A DNA stretch of 50,323 bases. Origin: Nitrososphaerota archaeon (GTDB taxonomy: Archaea; Thermoproteota; Nitrososphaeria; Conexivisphaerales; UBA164). The notes under the pieces are model-generated. The model did not search any database, was not told the DNA's origin, and was given only the letters and a program-made list of their open reading frames with translations. Below, one piece after another: positions 42,092 to 49,193 of the stretch. How positions within the stretch are numbered: position 1 is the first letter of the stretch; every line of letters begins with the position of its first letter. Location of the stretch: positions 1-50,323 of the forward strand of contig WYER01000014.1 of the NCBI GenBank assembly GCA_009903795.1. Reading direction: 5' to 3'. A program made the position numbers and the translations under genes.

Positions 42092-42395
42092 CGCAAAGGG
42101 ACTTCCGCACCTTTTTAGTAATTTTTTAAATAACTAAAGGAGATTTCTGTGTATCCAAACGTAGAGAATAATTTTAAGTGAAGGTAGAAGGAGAGCAAAC
42201 GCCGCTCAAAAGAGTTATTAAGAAAACCATAAAATTATTAATGGAAGTTAAAATGGACAAGATTTTAGAACTCACCTGAGGACAGGGCAAAGCTGAATAT
42301 TCAGGAGCGGTCTGAAGAGCTAAGGCTCTAAAAAAGATTATTAAAGGAAAGTTTAATCAAAGAATGGCCAATCTGTATAGTACTAAGGTTTTTAC
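42092..42395. other. Gap after truD with decayed coding sequence
   Basis: Read through stops, bases about 42280-42370 give SPEDRAKLNIQERSEELRL and KRLLKESLIKEW, protein-like but with stops and frame changes before and after. I cannot name it. No repeat, hairpin or promoter stands out. It ends at the TTTAC next to the TnpB-element left end. Confidence 0.35.
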
Positions 42396-42699
42396 AAAAC
42401 GTACAAAAGCCTCGCCTCTTCTAGAGGCGGGCTAAAATTTAAATACTAAAACGTTGTAAAACGTATTAAACTGCGTCCCGTAAGGGAATGCTACACGAGA
42501 GCTCTCCCTATACCGAGTTCTTTGAGGATAAGGGTAAGTGGCTAAAGGAACAGCCCGTGGTCTATCGCTGGACGAACAGAGTGGGGTGGGTGCGATTCGC
42601 ACCTGCTAGCTATGAAGTCATGAAGATGAAGGCGATAAACCACGAACCTATGATCCGCCTTAAAGGGCTAGTTTTTCTTTAAGGCGGGGAGGATGTCAG
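42396..42699 (+). mobile_element. Internally deleted IS605-type (TnpB) element remnant
   Basis: 304 bp. The left end AAAACGTACAAAAGCCTCGC with hairpin CCTCGCCTC/GAGGCGGG (42409-42431) is almost the same as that of the element at 49187. The right end is GGCGGGGAGGATGTCAG ending at 42699. Between them only the 3' part of a tnpB-element remains (CCCGTAAGGGAATGCTACACGAGAGC... 42478-42510 region), the part that normally makes the omega RNA. It is flanked on the left by TTTAC (probable TAM). The ORF 42488-42682 is not a real gene. The TGA of the convergent EcfT gene is inside its right end. Confidence 0.75.
42478..42699 (+). ncRNA. Possible residual omega (re)RNA of the TnpB-element remnant
   Basis: The tnpB 3' region and right end (hairpins CCGTAAGGG and CGCCTTAAAGGG...CCTTAAGGCGGG) are kept while the rest is lost, the part that encodes the guide RNA scaffold in TnpB systems. 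The guide portion would read CGCAGGATAGCTATTA from 42700, antisense to the ecfT 3' end. Expression is unproven. Confidence 0.35.
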
Positions 42700-43622
42700 C
42701 GCAGGATAGCTATTAAAAAAGCAAACATTAGAACACTTACCAAAATCCAGTCAACAGGCTTCATCTTAAAATCATGAAAGTATGTCCTTTTTTTGTTAGC
42801 CCTAAAACCCCTTATCTCTGCAGATAAAGCAATGTTTTGGAAAGACCTCAGAACATCTATTACAAAATCCGCTATTATAATTCCAGTGCTGTAAACATAG
42901 ATCCATAGCCTTTTTAAAAAAGATCTAAATGGCAAAAAGTTAAGCCCGCCTATAAAACCTCTGCTTCTTAAGACTTCGGTTAAGGATGAAAAAGCATCTA
43001 AAACCTTTGGTATTGATATCAGCGCGAGAGTCATGGCAAAAGCAAGCTCATAAGGAATCTTAGATTTAACCAAGCTTGTAAGTAAATCAGATGGCGATGA
43101 CGTAAAAACAAGAATGAAAACTGAGGCCACTTCAAGAGCTGCTGGTACAGATATCATCAATCCAAATAAAAAACCAATCAAAGAAATACCCCTTATGCCC
43201 ATTGAAGATGGTATTAAAGCGATTAAAAGCTGTCCTTTCAGTTTTCTGAACCCGGAAAACGTTATGCTGTCTACCCAAGCCGAAGGTATTACTATAGATA
43301 ACATTAAAAGAATTACAAACCTTAAGTTTTTTGCGGGATTTGTCATAAACAGATAAAGAAACAAGGTAAACGCTAGCAGAATTACCCCAACATAAAATCC
43401 AAATGCGCTGGCGAGCGCTGGGATTGCTATAGCATAGAGAAGCTTAACTCGCGGATCCAGCTTGTAAAGGAATGTTCTGCCTTCCGAATAAGCGAATATT
43501 GACGCATAGCCTTTAAATCCTATGGCTTTCCATAAAATAACAAAAGCTATAATCGGTCCAATTAAAATTAGAATTATTGCAATCAGTGTTGATAAAATAA
43601 TTGGTAAATGAATTAATAGCAC
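42696..43622 (-). CDS. ecfT: ECF transporter T component (EcfT)
   Basis: A 308-residue membrane subunit that links S components to the ATPases in energy-coupling-factor vitamin transporters. It shows LDPRVKLLYAIAIPALASA (in part), about six to seven hydrophobic helices, and the two Ala-Arg-Gly-type coupling motifs, EVLRSRGF near 217 and SAEIRGF near 271. The S component at 6054-6584 could be its partner. Its last codon and stop (CGC TGA) are partly supplied by the TnpB-element remnant. The 280 bases upstream contain no gene and I see no riboswitch. Confidence 0.85.
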   Translation of the reverse strand: MLLIHLPIILSTLIAIILILIGPIIAFVILWKAIGFKGYASIFAYSEGRTFLYKLDPRVKLLYAIAIPALASAFGFYVGVILLAFTLFLYLFMTNPAKNLRFVILLMLSIVIPSAWVDSITFSGFRKLKGQLLIALIPSSMGIRGISLIGFLFGLMISVPAALEVASVFILVFTSSPSDLLTSLVKSKIPYELAFAMTLALISIPKVLDAFSSLTEVLRSRGFIGGLNFLPFRSFLKRLWIYVYSTGIIIADFVIDVLRSFQNIALSAEIRGFRANKKRTYFHDFKMKPVDWILVSVLMFAFLIAILR

Positions 43623-43903
43623 TTATCTCTCTCCTCTGTTTGCAATTTTTATTATAATAAAAACTTGCTTATAAATAATTCTATGCCCACGATGTTAGCC
43701 AAATAAGCTCACCTCCTAAAGTATCATTTTTGTGCCTTTTTGAAACCTGAACAAATTATAAAAAGTTAAGAAGAGATTTGGCATTGAGTTCAAAGCGTGT
43801 ATGTGTAGCTTTTTAGCGTTAATGTTAAGGTAGCGGAAATCCCTTCCGCAAGATTCAATTAAAACTTTTTTCTGATAAAATGGACGACAAACCTCGCCCT
43901 TTA

Positions 43904-44980
43904 CAGTAGATCAAAACTTTTGTTAACTTTTATGGTGTTTTTGCTATTATACCAGATTTTAAACAAAATTTTAAACGCTATCTTTACTCAAAAACTTTAG
44001 GCAAGGCTTAGTAAACCATCAAATTGCGCCGATTAACCTTATTATGTTATAAAAATAACGCTTTAAGCCAAAAATGATGCATGATCTAAGCTAGTGAAGT
44101 TATCCATTATGATTAAAATAAAAGCTATCTAAATATTTTAACGTATATGTTAAAGCTTCAATCATTAATAAAAACTTCACGTACTGAACTGTTACTGTTT
44201 CCCTTTTATAATTCATAAAAACCCATATGTTGTATAAAAGGACTGCGAGGTAGAAGTAAAGTTTCCTTAAGCTGTAAAGCTTTGACGTCGTCTTTGGCAA
44301 AAACTGATTTATCATCCTGTATGAAGCCTCTATAGCAAACCTCTTTCTGAACATCATTCTTATAGCTTTATTTATTCCTTTTGCTTCAAGTTAATTTATT
44401 ATGTCAACTGTGTGCTGCATCTAAAAGCAAAATTTTAACCTTTATGCCAAGCTTAAACACCTTGGATAAAAGCCTTCTTACATATTCAACCTTGCTTGAG
44501 TTATTTACAGGCGTAACAGCAACTGTTAACTTTTCATCTCCCATAACGACAGATGCCGTTGCGAACTGATTAAAATTAGTCCCTTTTGCTCCTTCAGCTT
44601 TTAGCTATAGAACATTATGTTGTGCCAGTCCATAGCAACGATTACAGGCTTTCTTAATGCTCCAATTTCCTTCATCTTCTTCATTACTTCTTCATTGTAC
44701 TTTAGAACGCTCTCTGGGTCCTGTTGCTTTAGGTTGTTCCTTACACTCTGTCCGCATACATCAACGGATGAAGCAGTTCCCTCAACATAAGAGTTCGTTA
44801 TTGAAGAAAGAACTATTACTTTCTTTATCGATTCTCTATCTCGAGCCTTTATGTTCATAGCCTTGTCGATAGATTCATAAATGTATAATAAGTACTTGTT
44901 ACCATTATTAGATCGTAGGATGCTGTTTGTGGCCATAACTTTAAACAGCAATCCTGCACTAAAAAAGTTTTGATCTACTG
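43904..44980 (-). mobile_element. ISH3-like insertion sequence, complete ends, internal deletion
   Basis: Ends CAGTAGATCAAAACTTTT at 43904 and its reverse complement ending at 44980; TTTA direct repeats at 43900-43903 and 44981-44984 are the target duplication. It is 1077 bp. The transposase is broken. It lies inside the IS605-derived mini-element, so that mini-element is older. Another, more decayed copy is at 16722-17182. Confidence 0.85.
44100..44951 (-). pseudogene. ISH3-like transposase, frameshifted and internally deleted
   Basis: On the minus strand 44951-44601 gives the N-terminal part with KPVIVAMDWHNIMFYS. A frameshifted piece gives NQFATASVVMGDEKLTVAVTPV and VFKLGIKVKILLLDAAHS, including the second Asp (LLLDAA). 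After a deletion of roughly 100 residues, 44357-44100 gives MMFRKRFAIEASYRMINQFLP with the Glu (AIEASYR). The first Asp (AMDWH), second Asp and Glu survive but in separate pieces, so the protein is dead. Confidence 0.8.
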
Positions 44981-44998
44981 TTTAAGGCGGGGAGGATG

Positions 44999-45592
44999 TC
45001 AGAAATAAAGTTCTTCAAACATTACATAAGGTCCATCTATAATGTACTTTGCTGACCAGCCATAAGAAGTGGCTCTTCCTTCATTTTCTTTTAAGATTTC
45101 AGCTTTTATTCTCATGTGTACATATGGATCTGTATACAAGTAACCAAGGGGTTTTCCTTTTATTGATATTATTGGATTTGTTACAACAACCATATTGCCT
45201 CTTATAGTGTAAAGAGAAAAAAATCTTGATAAAAACGAAAGCTCGTGAGATATTTGTAATTCATAAAAAGGCAATGACATACCATCCCAAAGAATTGTTT
45301 TGTATCTTTTGTTAGCTATTAATCTTGAAATTTTTTCAAAAAGGAATCCTGGCTCTGTAGCTTTTAGCACATCGATTCTACCCATGATTTCGATTTTTAT
45401 CATGTTATCTTCTACAATTTTTTCTGGCCTGAAAGAGCCCCTGCTATCTATAAATAAAACTATTTCGCCTTCTGATGCTTTTTCAAGCGCAATTGAAACT
45501 AGTATCATTTCTTTTTTTGACTTTAAGTCGCCGAAAATTTCTACATAACAATTTTCACACTTTTTACGCAGAAATTGACTGGAATACATCAT
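44999..45592 (-). CDS. RadA/RecA-fold paralogue without a normal Walker A
   Basis: A 197-residue RecA-superfamily protein resembling archaeal RadA paralogues. The Walker A position reads EIFGDLKSKKEMILVSIALEKA (in part): FGDLKSKKE instead of GxxGxGK(S/T). The strand following (EIVLFIDSRGSFRPEKIVE) and the later NMVVVTNPI are typical RadA-fold segments. Without GK(S/T), ATP binding is doubtful, so it may be a structural partner. The C-terminus ends at a TGA supplied by the mini-element right end. It lies 13 bases downstream of the 104-residue gene, so likely one transcript. Confidence 0.7.
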   Translation of the reverse strand: MMYSSQFLRKKCENCYVEIFGDLKSKKEMILVSIALEKASEGEIVLFIDSRGSFRPEKIVEDNMIKIEIMGRIDVLKATEPGFLFEKISRLIANKRYKTILWDGMSLPFYELQISHELSFLSRFFSLYTIRGNMVVVTNPIISIKGKPLGYLYTDPYVHMRIKAEILKENEGRATSYGWSAKYIIDGPYVMFEELYF

Positions 45593-45605
45593 TTTAGATT
45601 ATGTT

Positions 45606-45920
45606 TTAGCGTTCCGCTGTAGATCTTTTAAAAACAATGCTGCCTTTTTCAAACGTTACCTCATATATATCATTAACTTCAAACTGTATTCCCAATTGCA
45701 GGTATTCGTTTTCTTTTAAAAATAGAACTAACTTTGGGGTCCACAACTCTTTTATTGATTGTATCGGAAATATAGCCTGCAGCTGGGATAGAAAACTCCT
45801 TGTCATTTCATCTCCTGGAAAAGGAATGGTTGAATATTCTGTAAACTCAATAAGCCTTCCAGGTGTTCCTGTTACTGGGTCGTTCATGCCAGTTATTCTA
45901 CTGACTTTTACAAGTACCAT
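45606..45920 (-). CDS. Small protein, possibly arcadin-1-like
   Basis: A 104-residue protein (MVLVKVSRITGMNDPVTGTPGRLIEFTEY ... PKLVLFLKENEYLQLGIQFEVNDIYEVTFEKGSIVF, in part). The DPVTG.PG..IEF start and the Y-x-x-L-x-I-x-F-x-V-x-D-x-Y-E-V end recall arcadin-1, a protein of the actin-like crenactin cluster in some Thermoproteota. I know this only by resemblance, and no crenactin is in this window. Alternatively it is an uncharacterised partner of the RadA-like gene 13 bases downstream. Confidence 0.45.
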   Translation of the reverse strand: MVLVKVSRITGMNDPVTGTPGRLIEFTEYSTIPFPGDEMTRSFLSQLQAIFPIQSIKELWTPKLVLFLKENEYLQLGIQFEVNDIYEVTFEKGSIVFKRSTAER

Positions 45921-46048
45921 GTTAGTACATTATAAAAACCGGTATAAAAAAGCATTCTTTTACATAAAGTTTTTTAACGAAACATTTTTTAAGATAGTTT
46001 TAATAAAATCAGTTCAAAACAAACTAAATGTGCTAAAATTCTGTAACT

Positions 46049-46330
46049 TTAGCTGGTTTCACGAATCGTCTCTAGTAAAGACATCATGTTCCAGATCAAA
46101 ACCCTGATATGCGAAGGTATGTTAGGATCTTGTGATACTTCCTCCAGAACGCTTACTGTGTTAGCTGCTCTTATTGCGGGACTTACGCTGTTGTCCTGTA
46201 ATTGATCTAGAGTCTCTTTTAACATATTCCTTAAACTTCGTGGAATTCCCTTATTAGTTAACAAAGGCGTAAGCTGCTGGACAACTTGTTCGATCTTTTT
46301 TTCGTTTTCTAATTTGTTTGATGGAGACAT
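46049..46330 (-). CDS. UPF0147 family protein
   Basis: A 93-residue protein of the archaeal UPF0147 family. The conserved LLTNKGIPRSLRNMLKETLDQLQDNSVSPAIRAANTVSVLEEVSQDPNIPSHIR (in part) fills most of it; the Leu-rich helical layout and DPNIPSHIR are the family signature. Function is unknown. It is transcribed alone, 148 bases from the divergent cell-surface protein gene. Confidence 0.9.
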   Translation of the reverse strand: MSPSNKLENEKKIEQVVQQLTPLLTNKGIPRSLRNMLKETLDQLQDNSVSPAIRAANTVSVLEEVSQDPNIPSHIRVLIWNMMSLLETIRETS

Positions 46331-46477
46331 ATTTCCAAATTTTTAGATTTAATATATTAGCATTATGTTAATACTTCTCAATAATATAAATTTAGCAAGA
46401 TATCGAAAATATCTCTCTTAGTTAAACTGATGCATTTTTAAGAAAATTTTTAAAGAGGACTTTGATATATCTAGGTT

Positions 46478-47764
46478 ATGAAGATCATAAACGGGCTTCT
46501 TTTGATCGCGATGGTAAGCTTTTTCGGAACAGCAAACATAGGAGCAGCATATTCTCAAAGTTCTCCGGTTTTTGTAGTTTATTCGTTCTGGGGTACAAGG
46601 CAATCTCCAATATTAGCGTATCCAGGAGCTTCAGACCTACCATTGACTTTACAAATAACATATCTAGGGCCTTTAACGCTCTATGATGTTAACATTACTT
46701 ATTCGCCTACATTTCCGTTAAGCTCGATCCCGGGTCAGGGGAACATAACAGTTTTTATTCCTCAGTTAAAACCAGGACAGGAGCTGAATATTGCAGGATT
46801 TTTTAACGTAAGCGAACAGGCAAAGAACATGGATTACTATCAAACTATCACAATAAGTTATAAAATTTTGGTTCAGGTTCCGCAACTTGGAGAAGAATTT
46901 TTATCAGGTAGTGAGAACGTTTCGTTTAAAGTACCTATTATCGGCAGTTATGAAATAAAGCTCGTTGGATTTAAAACAATACCTACAGTGATTTACGCTG
47001 GCATGTATGCGGGTGGAATAACTGTATACCTTACAAATAACGGAAACATCATAGCAAAAGACATCAACGTTACAGCAATATTTGAGAAACCCCTTGAGCC
47101 TCTTAATCCATCTTCAAACAGCGTGTTCCTATCTTATTTACCCCCTGGAAACATTGTAAACTTTACTTTTCCTTTTGTCATAAATTATCAAAACCAAACC
47201 CCAACCGCAATGAACGCTACAGTAGTACTGAATATAAAGACTCCATTAAACAATTTCAACATTACCCTGCCTGTTCAGGTAAAGCCATCGGCATACTTTC
47301 AGTTAAGCGGGAGTTCCTACAGCAAAATGACCCCTGGGGGTAGCGATGAATACGTTAACATTAACATAACGAACATAGGCGACTATAACGCAAAATTTGT
47401 TACTGTAACTCTACTTTACAACCCAATATTCAGCCCTTACTCTCCATCAAGCGAAAATCCAATTATAGGTGCGTCATCGATAAATGAAACCTTCTACAAT
47501 ATAGCAAAAGGCCAGACGTTTACGGTAAGTTACGTTGTAAACGTGGCTTCAGGCATAAAACCATCGACTTACTATCTTTCGTTGCTTATAAGCTGGAGAC
47601 AGCCTCCTACAATGCAAAGCATGTACCAGATAATAGACGTTCCTATCAACGTTACCTCTTACACTCTTTTTGATGGCCTTCAAGGCGATATACTTTATAT
47701 AACTGCAGGAATAGTGCTGCTTATACTCATCATAATGGCTGTATATGGAATAAGGAGGAAGTAA
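46478..47764 (+). CDS. Cell-surface CARDB/COG1361-type membrane protein
   Basis: A 428-residue extracytoplasmic protein. An N-terminal signal segment (MKIINGLLLIAMVSFFGTA) is followed by three or four beta-sandwich repeats rich in N-x-S/T sites, such as YLTNNGNIIAKDINVTA near 185-205 and VNINITNIGDYNAKFVTVTL near 290-310, the COG1361-like pattern. A C-terminal transmembrane helix (LYITAGIVLLILIIMAVYGI) ends in RRK. It is followed 1 base later by the MFS transporter gene with a GGAGG Shine-Dalgarno. Proteins of this type often sit beside ABC or MFS exporters in archaea; the role is unknown. Confidence 0.75.
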   Translation: MKIINGLLLIAMVSFFGTANIGAAYSQSSPVFVVYSFWGTRQSPILAYPGASDLPLTLQITYLGPLTLYDVNITYSPTFPLSSIPGQGNITVFIPQLKPGQELNIAGFFNVSEQAKNMDYYQTITISYKILVQVPQLGEEFLSGSENVSFKVPIIGSYEIKLVGFKTIPTVIYAGMYAGGITVYLTNNGNIIAKDINVTAIFEKPLEPLNPSSNSVFLSYLPPGNIVNFTFPFVINYQNQTPTAMNATVVLNIKTPLNNFNITLPVQVKPSAYFQLSGSSYSKMTPGGSDEYVNINITNIGDYNAKFVTVTLLYNPIFSPYSPSSENPIIGASSINETFYNIAKGQTFTVSYVVNVASGIKPSTYYLSLLISWRQPPTMQSMYQIIDVPINVTSYTLFDGLQGDILYITAGIVLLILIIMAVYGIRRK

Positions 47765-47765
47765 T

Positions 47766-49193
47766 ATGAGTTCAGGAAGGGGAGGGCCTTATGCTACTCT
47801 AACTGTATTAACTCTCGTTTCGCTTTTAACTATGTATGTGGAAGCCATGGTTATACCTTCCCTTCCAAAAATTGAGAGCATCTTATCAGCATCAAGCGAA
47901 CAGGCAGCATGGATTGTATCATCTTACCTTGTAGTTGGCGCAGCTGTAGCTCCTCTTTTCGGAAAACTTGGAGATGTTTATGGGAAGAAGAAGCTTTATC
48001 TTATATCTCTCTCAGTTTATACTTTAGCTGTCCTGCTGGCTGGTTTTTCTCCAAATGTGTACTTTCTCATAGCTGTAAGGGCTGTACAAGGGTTCGGCTT
48101 TTCTCTTTTTCCTTTAAGCTTAGCAATAGTTACTGACATATTTCCAAAAGAAAAGGTAGCTTTGGCACAAGGAATCATAAGCGCTATGGTTGCAATAGGA
48201 ATGACCGTAGGCATGATAGCAGGAGCCTACATAGAAGAATATTTTGGCTGGAGAATGATGTTTCATATTGGGTTTGTGTTTGCAGCGTTAATGCTCTTTT
48301 TTGCATACATTGTAATAAGAGGTGGAGCGCCACCGCATAAAGAAAAAGTGGATTACTTGAGTACTATAATTTTATCTTCAGGTACAGCTCTAATTTTAAT
48401 TTATCTAACGGAAACGCCCTACAAAGGCTGGTTAAGTTTTGAACAGCTAATTTTGCTCTTTTTTGGTGTGTTACTTTTTTCTGGTTACTTGTTTTATGCA
48501 TCAAAAGCATCAAACCCCCTTATTTCTTTAAACCTGCTAAAAAAGAGGAACGTGCTTGTTGCTAACCTCTCAGGGTTTCTTTCAGGCGTAGCTATGTTCA
48601 CCCTTTTTCTTGGAGTAATATATTATTCAGAAGAACTACCTCCTTATGGTTTGGGTCTTACGGTTTTAAACGCTCTTACGCTTTTTCCCGCAACGCTGGC
48701 CATGATTTTTATAGCACCACTTGCAGGCTCCGCAACGTCAACCATTGGGCCTAAATATGTTCTGATTTACGGAAGTTTAGTTTCCATGATAGGATTTTGG
48801 CTAATGATTAATTATAGGGCAACACCTCTGCAACTAGTAATAGATTCTTTTATTACTGGCGTTGGCGTTGTGTCTATAATGATACCCATGGTTAACATGA
48901 TTGCCGTTTCTATGCCTCCTGAAAATGTAGCTGTTGGACTTGGTTTCAATACAATGGTAAGATTTTTGGGATCTTCCGTAGGTCCAGTGCTTGCTGCAAC
49001 CTTTATGACTGACTATAAGTCCTATGTGGTTTATGGGACAACAGCTTCTTTTTTTAAAGAAATGTTCAGCGAAGCAGGGACTTTGGCTTTTAATTACATA
49101 TTCTTAACTGGAATGATCTTTAGCTTCTTGACTTTGATCGTTTCTTTCTTTGCTAATAACTATATAAGTAAAAACCTTTCTGTTACAAAATGA
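47766..49193 (+). CDS. MFS multidrug-type transporter (DHA2-like, 14 TM)
   Basis: A 475-residue major-facilitator transporter with about 14 transmembrane helices. Motifs: GKLGDVYGKKKLY at about residues 60-72 (motif A) and RAVQGFGFSLFPLSLAIV near 100 (motif B). Motif C-like GMTVGMIAGAYIEEYFGWRMMF (in part) near 145-165 marks drug:H+ antiporters. The start ATG is 11 nt after GGAGG and 1 base after the cell-surface protein gene, so the two are a translational unit. The stop TGA lies in the left end of the TnpB element at 49187, so the original C-terminus may have changed. Confidence 0.9.
   Translation: MSSGRGGPYATLTVLTLVSLLTMYVEAMVIPSLPKIESILSASSEQAAWIVSSYLVVGAAVAPLFGKLGDVYGKKKLYLISLSVYTLAVLLAGFSPNVYFLIAVRAVQGFGFSLFPLSLAIVTDIFPKEKVALAQGIISAMVAIGMTVGMIAGAYIEEYFGWRMMFHIGFVFAALMLFFAYIVIRGGAPPHKEKVDYLSTIILSSGTALILIYLTETPYKGWLSFEQLILLFFGVLLFSGYLFYASKASNPLISLNLLKKRNVLVANLSGFLSGVAMFTLFLGVIYYSEELPPYGLGLTVLNALTLFPATLAMIFIAPLAGSATSTIGPKYVLIYGSLVSMIGFWLMINYRATPLQLVIDSFITGVGVVSIMIPMVNMIAVSMPPENVAVGLGFNTMVRFLGSSVGPVLAATFMTDYKSYVVYGTTASFFKEMFSEAGTLAFNYIFLTGMIFSFLTLIVSFFANNYISKNLSVTK

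Larger units (their letters stand above)
43877..45002 (+). mobile_element. IS605-derived mini-element interrupted by an ISH3-like element
   Basis: The left part 43877-43903 (AAAATGGACGACAAACCTCG then CCCTTTA) follows TGAT and equals the left end of the TnpB element at 25056. The right part 44985-45002 (AGGCGGGGAGGATGTCAG) equals the right ends. Joined after removing the insert, they make a 45-bp element with one CCTCGCC/GGCGGGG hairpin and no gene. The TGA of the convergent RecA-like gene is in its right end. Confidence 0.75.

Noticed and set aside
42488-42682. 64-residue ORF in the TnpB-element remnant
   Set aside because: It lies in the conserved 3' region of an IS605-type element that normally makes guide RNA, and has no protein-like match; I treat it as part of the remnant.
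43623-43876. Riboswitch upstream of EcfT
   Set aside because: The sequence is AT-rich with no recognisable thiamine, cobalamin or FMN riboswitch core.
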